5,496 nt of DNA from Candidatus Bathyarchaeota archaeon. GTDB taxonomy: Archaea > Thermoproteota > Bathyarchaeia > 40CM-2-53-6 > FEN-987. The stretch is from NCBI GenBank assembly GCA_023247835.1, contig JAHFFU010000047.1:1753-7248 (forward strand), given 5' to 3'. Below the pieces are notes generated by a model, which was given only the letters and a program-made list of their open reading frames with translations, ran no database searches and was not told the DNA's origin. A program made the translations under genes and the position numbers. Shown here piece by piece: positions 1 to 5,327 of this stretch. The first letter of the stretch is position 1; each line of letters opens with the position of its first letter.

Positions 1-825
1 AGCGGTATAATGGCGGAAGGCCAGTCGCAGTGCCCAGCCTGTCGCCACAGCGCGCGAGGCATTACGAAGCATTTGGTCCGATCCAGTGGTAACGTAGACG
101 CAACCACCCGCTTTCAGAGCCCGTTTGCCGTCAGGTGTAGATGAATCCAAGTAATTGAGTGTAAGGCCGTTCTCATTATGAGCGCTGTTGGCGCGGGCGA
201 TCCCTGGGCTGCAGACGACGGGAACTTTCGTGTACACATTGAACAGGCGGACCAAGTCCTGGGGTTTTCCTGATGAGTATACTTGGAACGTGGGAATCTT
301 GCCGTTCTTGATCTCGGTCATCGTCCATCTTATGATGTCGGCGTAGATTGTGCTCCTTTTGGGGAAGATATAGGACGGATGGCCGTATGTTGCTTCGATA
401 ACCAAGTAATCACAGGGCGTGGCCTGCGCTGCCTGCGTGGTCAACGTGTCCACGTAGTTGATATCGCCTGTGTAGATTGCTGTAAATTCAGGAGTCACGA
501 TTTCGAATTGGCAAGAGCCCAGCATGTGGCCAGCGTTAAGGACTCTTACCTCAATATCGTCAACAGCAATCTTGTCGCCGATTTTAACAGTGTGGCAATT
601 CTTGACTTGGCGTTTCCAAAGTGACTCGTAGATTCGAACTGTCTCCGGCGTCGAATGTTTCCTTGCGGACGTAGCGAAGCCGTAAGTGTGATCGGAGTGG
701 GCGTGGGTTATGAAAACGTTCCAACCCTCACCCAAGGGCCTCCCAGAGGTGGGGTCGAACATTAAACGCGAGGTTCCGGTGTCGAAGAGTATTCCATTAG
801 CCCATCCAATTCTTTCTTGCCGCAA
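1..825 (-). CDS. beta-CASP metallo-beta-lactamase-fold nuclease-like protein (3' part beyond window)
   Basis: This is an open reading frame of 275 codons without a stop, entering ZPR1's downstream side and running off base 1. Numbered from TTG at 825, it shows the metallo-beta-lactamase metal motifs in order: D24 (FDP), HAHSDH at 41-46, H100 in GHMLGS, and D121 in YTGD. IEATYG at 143-148 and the following segment with VYSSGKPQD (182-190) resemble the beta-CASP insert of the CPSF73/Artemis/YSH1 type (COG1236-like). Such proteins are known RNA- or DNA-processing endo/exonucleases using two zinc ions. The C-terminal metal motifs would lie outside the window, so activity cannot be confirmed. The frame is closed upstream by ZPR1's own TGA at 853-855, and TTG 825 is the first usable start before the conserved first strands. 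It has no clear ribosome binding site, so the start is tentative. It lies 27 bp behind ZPR1 and is probably cotranscribed with it. Alternative identity: an archaeal DNA-ligase-associated exonuclease. Confidence 0.85.
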   Translation of the reverse strand, partial: MRQERIGWANGILFDTGTSRLMFDPTSGRPLGEGWNVFITHAHSDHTYGFATSARKHSTPETVRIYESLWKRQVKNCHTVKIGDKIAVDDIEVRVLNAGHMLGSCQFEIVTPEFTAIYTGDINYVDTLTTQAAQATPCDYLVIEATYGHPSYIFPKRSTIYADIIRWTMTEIKNGKIPTFQVYSSGKPQDLVRLFNVYTKVPVVCSPGIARANSAHNENGLTLNYLDSSTPDGKRALKAGGCVYVTTGSDQMLRNASRAVATGWALRLAFRHYTA

Positions 826-852
826 AGAACGGTTCGCTCTTGACTCAACAGC

Positions 853-1458
853 TCAACGCTTCGCCGTTTCCTGTGCTAATGCATACTGACCATACTTAAC
901 GCTTAGAAGTTCCCGCTTGGTAATTCGGCGTTTCTTCACTTTCTGACCGGAGGGCGAAACTATGGCGCTGTTTCCGAATGGGTCCTTAATCACGAGCGTG
1001 AAGCGGGGCCTGGAATCCTTGGCCTGTCGGATTTGTTTTAGCATCCTCCGGCCTTTTGCAAGGCGCTTTCCATCAGCACTCGTGAGCATGAATGTCAGCG
1101 CGTCCTCAATCCTCTCAAGGATGCCTTCAACGTTTGAAAGGTAACCCTCACTATAGGGGCCCGGTGTGATAGTCGCACCGAATTCCGGTATGCTAACGGT
1201 CGCCGTCCCCGACTTTACTACCCTCATGTTCAGATCCTCAACTGAATTTATCTTTGCGGCCAGAGCAATCGGCTCACGTTCTGTAAGTGTAATTACGTCG
1301 GTATGCCTGTAGCCGCATTTCTGGCAAGTAACTACGCTCAATAAGACGGAACCAAAATGCTCCACTTCATATTGCGTCTGACTCGTCAGCATCGATTCCG
1401 TGTCACAGCTGGGACAGCGGAGAGTGTAGCCGGCATCTATGGGAGCGGTCAAGGCCAA
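853..1458 (-). CDS. zpr1: ZPR1-type zinc-finger protein (archaeal single-domain form)
   Basis: This 201-residue protein has an N-terminal Cys4 zinc finger, CPSC at 15-18 and CQKCGYR at 45-51, with the spacing and the trailing CGYR typical of ZPR1. A beta-rich ZPR1 domain follows, with SIPEFG at 89-94, GPYSEG at 100-105 and the near-C-terminal DPFGNSAI at 159-166, matching the family's DPxGNSxI signature. Eukaryotic ZPR1 has two such modules, while archaeal versions, as here, have one. In yeast, Zpr1 is a folding chaperone for elongation factor eEF1A, so a role with aEF1A is a reasonable inference but unproven. The start is TTG at 1456-1458. A strong GGGAGGG (1463-1469) lies four to five bases upstream, and a second TTG at 1450-1452 is also possible. 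The gene lies between the arginase-fold and metallo-beta-lactamase genes in the same direction, suggesting an operon. Confidence 0.93.
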   Translation of the reverse strand: MALTAPIDAGYTLRCPSCDTESMLTSQTQYEVEHFGSVLLSVVTCQKCGYRHTDVITLTEREPIALAAKINSVEDLNMRVVKSGTATVSIPEFGATITPGPYSEGYLSNVEGILERIEDALTFMLTSADGKRLAKGRRMLKQIRQAKDSRPRFTLVIKDPFGNSAIVSPSGQKVKKRRITKRELLSVKYGQYALAQETAKR

Positions 1459-1462
1459 CTTT

Positions 1463-1469
1463 CCCTCCC
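1463..1469 (-). promoter_or_regulatory. ribosome binding site of the ZPR1 gene
   Basis: On the minus strand this reads GGGAGGG, a near-perfect match to the anti-Shine-Dalgarno sequence. It sits about five bases before the TTG at 1458 and eleven before the in-frame TTG at 1452. It is the main evidence that translation starts at a TTG codon here, since there is no ATG nearby in this frame. Confidence 0.7.
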
Positions 1470-1541
1470 GTACGCTATTGTTGAATATGAATCTTGGAGG
1501 CGGGCCAGAGAACTCCGTATCTAGCCGAACTGCTGCATTGT

Positions 1542-2432
1542 TTAGTTTCGCTGCGGAAATACTTCTGAAATAAGTTTGAGGAGTTTCAAGGCTGAAGCTT
1601 GGTTCTGGTCAAACATTGGGTTGTAGGCGGTTAGGTCGAAGACTTTCAGTCTGCCAGTTCGTTTCAGAGCCTCAACCACTGTCTTTACCTCTTCAAGCGT
1701 TAGGCCGCCCGGTTCTGGGAAGTTTACAGCTGGGATTATTGCGGGATCGATGGAGTCTACGTCAAGATGGCACACTATCCAATCACTTCGGTCCGCGAGG
1801 TAGGTTGCTGCTTTGTCGGCGACTTTGGATATTCCTTCTTTATGCACCGCTTGTGCTGAATAGAGTTTCAGTGGGGAGGCTGAAATGGCTTTGGATTCAA
1901 GTGGGTCAAGAGCTCGGCTCGCCAGGTGAACGACATTCTCTTCCCGAAGGATGGGTTTGACTTTCTCCATCGCAGTGCTAAGCTTAGGGCCACGCCCGCA
2001 CGCGAAAGCCAAGCACATTCCGCCGATGAATCCTGAGATCGTTGTCTGGGGCGTGTTGAAATCGCCGTGAGCATCCATCCACAATATCCCAGGTTTACCT
2101 TTGAACTTACTCTTGAACCCGGCTAATGTGCCCACTACGAACGTGCATTCCCCGCCCAGGCAGAAGACGAAATCATCCGAATCGACCTTGCTTGCCACAT
2201 CTTGCACCGCGTCGGTATCTTGCAGGAACTGTGGAAAGTTTCTCAGATTCCGAAGGCCGGAGTCGGCATGGCTCTCGGATAGTCGACTGTCGCCCAAGTC
2301 ATTGAAGGACCTAGTGCATTTCCTTACGATTTCGGCAATTCCAGCCGAACGCAGAGCCGTCACGGCAGCGCCCATGCCGTGGTATTTTGAGAGGCTATAG
2401 AACGGGAGGCCGATCAGTGAGAGTCTATCCAT
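1542..2432 (-). CDS. arginase/agmatinase/formiminoglutamase-fold (ureohydrolase family) protein with divergent active site
   Basis: The protein has 296 residues from ATG 2432, the usual ureohydrolase length. Motifs in order: GGECT at 93-97 where the family has GGDHS; DAHGDFNTP at 120-128, keeping the Asp-His-Asp metal ligands; SGFIGGMCLA at 133-142, where arginases have SGNxHGMPLA; HLDVDSIDP at 222-230, keeping the two late Asp ligands; and DLTAYNP at 266-272 where arginases have a Glu before the xNP. The fold and part of the Mn site are therefore clear. However, the first His ligand is C96, the catalytic-loop His is G137 and the guanidinium-contacting Glu is A269. I therefore do not call it arginase or agmatinase; a subgroup with GGDC-type motifs is known but its substrate is not settled. 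A GTG at 2441 would add three residues. I prefer ATG 2432 because AGGTG lies six bases before it. It heads the minus-strand cluster and is divergent from the zinc-ribbon gene. Confidence 0.88.
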   Translation of the reverse strand: MDRLSLIGLPFYSLSKYHGMGAAVTALRSAGIAEIVRKCTRSFNDLGDSRLSESHADSGLRNLRNFPQFLQDTDAVQDVASKVDSDDFVFCLGGECTFVVGTLAGFKSKFKGKPGILWMDAHGDFNTPQTTISGFIGGMCLAFACGRGPKLSTAMEKVKPILREENVVHLASRALDPLESKAISASPLKLYSAQAVHKEGISKVADKAATYLADRSDWIVCHLDVDSIDPAIIPAVNFPEPGGLTLEEVKTVVEALKRTGRLKVFDLTAYNPMFDQNQASALKLLKLISEVFPQRN

Positions 2433-2592
2433 GGAACGCACCTACTTTGAGATTGGCTAAAAACGCATTTTTGAACCGAAAACTGGGCGGGCCTACCTGT
2501 GGACGGTACGGCTGTCCCTAGACTGATTTCTGTTACTTTCACTAACCTGTCAAGTCTATATGGCCGCATGCGTGTAAATTGGGTGGTAAGTG
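2433..2592. promoter_or_regulatory. divergent intergenic region between the ureohydrolase-like and zinc-ribbon genes
   Basis: About 160 bp lie between the two divergent starts. On the plus strand TCTATATGG at 2555-2563 resembles an archaeal TATA box. Transcription would begin roughly 25 bases on, near 2584, giving a very short leader before ATG 2593. The TATA-like element overlaps the right half of a 6-bp inverted repeat, TAGACT (2519-2524) and AGTCTA (2553-2558), with a 28-bp spacer; it may be chance. A plain TATA box for the minus-strand gene is less clear: only an A-rich stretch near 2460-2474 is present. No start or stop pattern suggests a further gene. Confidence 0.4.
2439..2443 (-). promoter_or_regulatory. 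ribosome binding site deciding the ureohydrolase-like start
   Basis: The minus strand reads AGGTG, then CGTTCC, then ATG at 2432. GGTG is a common archaeal Shine-Dalgarno core and the six-base spacing fits. The GTG inside it (2439-2441) is in frame and could be mistaken for the start, but it has no binding site of its own upstream. Confidence 0.5.
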
Positions 2593-2754
2593 ATGGATAA
2601 GACCGAAGGCGACCCTTGCCCAAGATGCGGGCAGAAAACCCTCAACATATACTACGAAGAGCGCTCTGACCTACAGCTTGGAGCCCGCTGCGAAGAATGC
2701 GGCCTCAAAGGCTTCTTCATGAACGGCAAACTCGTCCCATTAACCACAACCTGA
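2593..2754 (+). CDS. 53-residue zinc-ribbon protein, function unknown
   Basis: A short reading frame from ATG to TGA encodes 53 residues with two CxxC knuckles, CPRC at 9-12 and CEEC at 33-36, each followed by Gly. This is the typical four-cysteine zinc-ribbon layout with a 20-residue spacer. The N-terminus is MDKTEGDPCP; the end is a short beta-like tail (FFMNGKLVPL). GGGTGGT at 2581-2587 supports the start and a TATA-like box lies at 2555-2563. Small zinc ribbons are common in archaea and often bind nucleic acid or act as parts of larger complexes, but nothing here points to a particular role. It lies between divergent and downstream genes with its own apparent promoter and a pyrimidine-rich end, so it is probably monocistronic. 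Confidence 0.8.
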   Translation: MDKTEGDPCPRCGQKTLNIYYEERSDLQLGARCEECGLKGFFMNGKLVPLTTT

Positions 2755-2791
2755 CTCCCGTTTTCCTTCTCCTCATTAGCAGTTTTTGCTC
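2755..2791 (+). terminator. possible pyrimidine-rich archaeal terminator after the zinc-ribbon gene
   Basis: Directly after the TGA the plus strand is strongly pyrimidine-rich, with TTTT at 2761-2764 and then TTTTT inside AGCAGTTTTTGCT, which can fold into a four-base-pair AGCA/TGCT stem. Archaeal termination mainly needs oligo-T on the non-template strand, so this is a plausible site. The call is tentative, as the T runs are short. Confidence 0.35.
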
Positions 2792-2876
2792 ACCTCCGCG
2801 TGCATCCTTGTACGATTGATGCATAACGCTGAAAAGTGCGCCCAAGAGCCACATGGCGCCCTAGGATTGAACTCAA

Positions 2877-3500
2877 TTGGTCGTGGCCCGTCCCCTCTGG
2901 TTCTTCGGCTTCGACTCGCTAATGGAGTTCATTGCGTTCGCGATTGCAATCGCGGTGGCCTATCAGGCGCTGAAGGGTTACAAGCTCTCCAGGGAGAGAA
3001 CTCTTCTCTACCTCAACATGAGCTTCGTACTAATCGGCGCGGGCCTGCTAATTGACGGCCTCTCAAGCCTGATAGTCCTTGTAACCCGCTTCCGTTTCCT
3101 ACCTCTCACCCCGATTGGTTATACCATCAATTTCATGGCGCAACTATTGGCTTACGGGCTTCTATTCTTCGCTTACATCCAACAAACTAGAAACATGAGT
3201 TCACAGGCAGCTATGGCTGCTGCTGCCCCAGTTTTCTTCTTTGGCCACAATCCCGTAACGGAATTGATACTGATCTTTCTGCTGGTCTACATTGCGATTC
3301 AAACGGCGATAAACTACAGTGTCAATAAGTCTTCGAGTTCGTTGCTCGTTTTCGGCGCGTTCGCTTCCCTCACAGTTGCACACTTGTTCTTTCTAGCCTT
3401 CACGCTGGTTCCTGTTTTCTTCGCGTTCGCCCATATTGCGCAGTTGTTTGGTTTCCTACTGTTACTCGCCATGCTGCTAAGAGTGAATCAGGCCCGATGA
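2877..3500 (+). CDS. polytopic membrane protein of unknown function, coupled to a winged-helix gene
   Basis: This is a 207-residue, very hydrophobic protein. By eye, membrane segments fall near residues 14-32, 46-69, 80-101, 126-146, 155-178 and 180-201, with a further hydrophobic alanine-rich stretch at 111-123, so about six or seven. Short polar loops carry most charges (33-42 basic and polar; RFRF at 71-74). There is no recognisable enzyme motif, signal peptidase site or transporter signature, and I do not recognise a named family. The start is uncertain: TTG 2877 gives MVVARPLWFF, GTG 2883 is two codons later, and only a weak GGAT lies upstream. The TGA stop shares bases with the next gene's ATG (ATGA at 3497-3500), a strong sign of translational coupling. 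The partner is a DNA-binding protein, so a role in sensing or in anchoring regulation is possible but is inference only. Confidence 0.8.
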   Translation: MVVARPLWFFGFDSLMEFIAFAIAIAVAYQALKGYKLSRERTLLYLNMSFVLIGAGLLIDGLSSLIVLVTRFRFLPLTPIGYTINFMAQLLAYGLLFFAYIQQTRNMSSQAAMAAAAPVFFFGHNPVTELILIFLLVYIAIQTAINYSVNKSSSSLLVFGAFASLTVAHLFFLAFTLVPVFFAFAHIAQLFGFLLLLAMLLRVNQAR

Positions 3501-3808
3501 TTCCTGGCGAGCAGGGGCAGGTAACAAAGCCGCCGGCAAAATACCGATCCCAGTTCCGCATCTACGTTGACATCATGCACGTCATCCAACGAGAGAACAA
3601 CGAAGCCAAACCCACAAGAATCCTCTACGGCGCGAACCTGTCCCACGACAGGCTGATCAAATATCTTGAAGAACTCAAGAACTTAGGAGTAATACAGGAA
3701 AGCGGAACGGGCGAGAAAGTCTACAGCCTGACACAGAAGGGCATCGAATTCATGAACAATTTCAGGAAGGTCGAATCGTTCGCCTCCGCTTTCGGTTTCA
3801 GGCTCTAG
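3497..3808 (+). CDS. winged-helix DNA-binding protein, HTH_45-like
   Basis: This 103-residue protein fits the archaeal stand-alone winged helix (HTH_45-like, PF14947). Helix 1 is at about 17-33 (YRSQFRIYVDIMHVI). Helices 2 and 3 lie at about 38-63 and contain KPTRILYGANLSHDRLIKYL, the recognition-helix pattern of this group. A beta-hairpin wing at 64-78 (GVIQES...KVYSLT) follows, then a C-terminal helix from KGIEFMNNF. There is no ligand domain or membrane segment, so it is probably a small dimeric transcription factor in the cytoplasm. Its ATG overlaps the upstream membrane-protein stop by ATGA, so the pair is made together. Its TAG overlaps the stop of the convergent permease gene. Targets are unknown; autoregulation of its own pair or control of the neighbouring permease are possibilities without direct support. 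Confidence 0.88.
   Translation: MIPGEQGQVTKPPAKYRSQFRIYVDIMHVIQRENNEAKPTRILYGANLSHDRLIKYLEELKNLGVIQESGTGEKVYSLTQKGIEFMNNFRKVESFASAFGFRL
3805..3808. other. CTAG shared by two convergent stop codons
   Basis: The palindrome CTAG supplies the TAG of the plus-strand winged-helix gene (3806-3808) and, on the other strand, the TAG of the permease (3805-3807). The two coding regions therefore overlap by four bases, with no intergenic space for either terminator. Each transcript must end inside the other gene's coding sequence. Confidence 0.9.
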
Positions 3809-4809
3809 CCGCTTCGCTTGAACGCTGTAATGTAGGTCGATGCAGCGACGATGACCGCTAGACTAGCGATGAGGAGTGGGCCGATGAATGGAAGAATGAC
3901 GAGTGAAATAGCAAGGGAAGTCAAGGGGAAAACGAGTTTCTTTCTCAAACCGCTACCTCCCCGAGCAAATATCTTGACACCTGACGCGGAGCCTATGACG
4001 TAGATAAGAATCGCAGCCCCACTCGGCACCAATAGAGCCGTCTCCAAATCGACTTGGGAAGAGTAGTAAATGACGAGAACTGCACTGATGCTTGCTAATA
4101 GTGCGATTAGCACCCGGTCTGGAACTTTGGTCCTGCTATTGATATGCTCCAGAGCCTTTGGGAAACCTCCATCTCGGGCAACCGCGTAGAACACTCTCGA
4201 CATGCCAGTAGTGTACGCGTTAACAGTGCCGAAAATTATGAACACGGCTAGGATGCCTGCCCCAATTGCCCCATACCTTCCAAGAACATTTGATAGGATT
4301 GCCGCGAATGGAGCGACGCTTCCTCCCGCCTCAAATGCTAACGTTCCGATCGTCACGAATGCTACTGCGACATACAGGCCGCTGATCAGGACGACGCTTA
4401 GAATGATACTTCGGTGAAAATCTCTTTCCGGTCTTTCAAATTCCTCCGCCACATTCGACACGTTCTCATAGCCGAGATATGACCAGAAAATCAGGGCAGC
4501 TGCCGTTCCTACGGGAAGAAGGCCATTTGGGAGAAATGGCATAAAGTTCTGAATCCTCACCGAAGAGGTGGAGGAGATTATTGTTACAAGAAGAAGTGCA
4601 ACTATGGATGCGATTACTGCAAGCTGAACCTTGTTGCTGACAACTATTCCCCTGTAGTTTATGGTGAAGGCTGCGAGAATGATTCCGAATGCAATAATGT
4701 AAGTTTCCACGCGGGTTAACGGAAAAGCATAGCCGAGGTAAGACGCAGCAATAAGAGTAACCGCTGGCGCTCCAGTAACCACCCAGAAGATAAAGAGCCA
4801 CCCAGTCAC
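3805..4809 (-). CDS. APC-superfamily amino-acid permease, C-terminal part (TM3 onward) after an in-frame TGA
   Basis: These 334 codons continue in the same frame as the N-terminal part at 4819-5091. Together they make a normal APC permease of about 430 residues, interrupted only by TGA 4819-4821. Numbered from GTG 4809, hydrophobic segments follow one another to the C-terminus. Two APC landmarks stand out: GYENVSNVAEEFERPERDF at 113-131 (the TM6 to loop region) and SRVFYAVARDGGFPKAL at 204-220 followed by KVPDR at 228-232 (the cytoplasmic loop between TM8 and TM9). The best resemblance I can recall is the YjeH group of methionine and branched-chain amino-acid exporters, but the substrate is not assignable. 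GTG 4809 could restart translation three codons after the TGA, but I see no ribosome binding site, and the product would lack TM1, which contributes to the substrate site in the LeuT fold. The gene is convergent with, and overlaps, the winged-helix gene by four bases. Confidence 0.8.
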   Translation of the reverse strand: MTGWLFIFWVVTGAPAVTLIAASYLGYAFPLTRVETYIIAFGIILAAFTINYRGIVVSNKVQLAVIASIVALLLVTIISSTSSVRIQNFMPFLPNGLLPVGTAAALIFWSYLGYENVSNVAEEFERPERDFHRSIILSVVLISGLYVAVAFVTIGTLAFEAGGSVAPFAAILSNVLGRYGAIGAGILAVFIIFGTVNAYTTGMSRVFYAVARDGGFPKALEHINSRTKVPDRVLIALLASISAVLVIYYSSQVDLETALLVPSGAAILIYVIGSASGVKIFARGGSGLRKKLVFPLTSLAISLVILPFIGPLLIASLAVIVAASTYITAFKRSG

Positions 4810-4818
4810 TGTAGCAAC

Positions 4819-4821
4819 TCA
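4819..4821 (-). other. in-frame TGA within the permease reading frame
   Basis: TCA on the plus strand is TGA on the permease strand. The reading frame is identical before and after it, with no insertion or deletion needed. The context GGTTTCGGGTTTTGAGTTGC shows no recognised readthrough signal. It is the only interruption in about 430 codons. Confidence 0.9.
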
Positions 4822-5091
4822 AAACCCGAAACCTTCCTTTGCAAACGAGTATACTCCTCCAGACTCTGGACGGCGTGCAGAGAGAGAAGCAAAAGTGAAT
4901 GCAAACGGATAGCTAGCGAGAGAAAGGAATATCCAGGCGAGGATGGAACCAGGCCCTGCAATCTTCGCCGCAAGCCCAGGAAGAACCAAAATCCCGGAGC
5001 CGAGAACTGAACTGGCATACAGAGCTACCGCATTCCTCAGCCGAATCGCTTTCCGTAGACTCCCAGGCGAGTTTTCGGATTCTATTTCCAT
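4819..5091 (-). CDS. APC-superfamily amino-acid permease, N-terminal part (TM1-TM2), ending at in-frame TGA
   Basis: This is the first part of the permease at 3805-4809. After a polar N-terminus it has TM1 with the unwound-helix motif GSGI (ASSVLGSGILVLPGLAAKI), TM2, and the conserved loop GGVYSFAKEGFGF, which then meets TGA at 4819-4821. The next in-frame residues, VATVTGWLF, line up with the FGSRLERVTGWLF that I recall from E. coli YjeH, so the TGA occupies an Arg position. CGA to TGA would be a single transition. I chose ATG 5091 because the minus strand has GGGTGT (5100-5105) about seven bases before it. An in-frame ATG at 5130 would add 13 residues but lacks a binding site. The disruption could be a real nonsense mutation, a base error, or readthrough. 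TGA clearly acts as a stop elsewhere in this window. Confidence 0.75.
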   Translation of the reverse strand: MEIESENSPGSLRKAIRLRNAVALYASSVLGSGILVLPGLAAKIAGPGSILAWIFLSLASYPFAFTFASLSARRPESGGVYSFAKEGFGF

Positions 5092-5173
5092 TCTCGTAAC
5101 ACCCAGTTTTGACCCGAACGGTCTGGTCATATCGAAATTGAAAGTTTTCGCGAAGAGGTTGCCGCGAAACAGA

Positions 5174-5199
5174 TTCAGGGCCCTTCGGGACTCCCTGAA
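5174..5199. promoter_or_regulatory. 7-bp inverted repeat in the permease/lipA intergenic region, possible operator
   Basis: TTCAGGG at 5174-5180 and CCCTGAA at 5193-5199 are perfect inverted copies separated by 12 bp. The spacer also holds a smaller CCC-TTC-GGG. The site covers the transcription start expected on the minus strand from the TATA-like box at 5214-5222. That position suits a repressor site; a stem-loop in the permease leader is the alternative. No protein is assigned. Confidence 0.4.
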
Positions 5200-5213
5200 C
5201 GCTCATTTAGCAT

Positions 5214-5222
5214 CCATATAAG
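5214..5222 (-). promoter_or_regulatory. TATA-like box, probably for the permease gene
   Basis: The minus strand reads CTTATATGG, close to the archaeal YTTATATA consensus. It would place transcription start near 5192, giving a leader of roughly 60 to 100 bases before ATG 5130 or 5091. The plus strand reads CCATATAAG, so the same element could also serve lipA, with a leader of about 85 bases. The direction cannot be decided from sequence alone. Confidence 0.45.
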
Positions 5223-5327
5223 CTCGGACGGGGCGAGGGACGGATTTCGCCAAACGAATAGCGACATCTCTCTCCAAAGCAAAAGTCAAAAGGGCGCGTC
5301 GGCCTAGCCTCTCAGCCTGGGTCCCGC

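Noticed and set aside
283..624. Plus-strand reading frame of 113 codons
   Set aside because: It is antisense to the beta-CASP coding region, whose frame carries all the family motifs; the protein has no recognisable domain.
1616..1960. Plus-strand reading frame of 114 codons, and shorter minus and plus frames nearby
   Set aside because: They lie inside the ureohydrolase-like gene in other frames, with odd low-complexity composition (rich in Leu, Arg and Pro).
2786..3055. Plus-strand 89-codon frame ahead of the membrane protein
   Set aside because: More than half overlaps the membrane-protein gene in another frame, and it lacks a ribosome binding site or conserved features.
4819..4821. TGA as selenocysteine or a genome-wide reassigned codon
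   Set aside because: No APC permease is known to me with selenocysteine here, the homologous residue is Arg in YjeH, and TGA ends at least three other genes in this window.
4806..4830. Frameshift in the permease
   Set aside because: Tracing the codons shows the two parts are in the same frame with just one stop codon between them, so no insertion or deletion is needed.
4943..5221. Plus-strand 92-codon frame opposite the permease N-terminus
   Set aside because: It is antisense to clearly conserved permease TM1 and TM2 and has no domain of its own.
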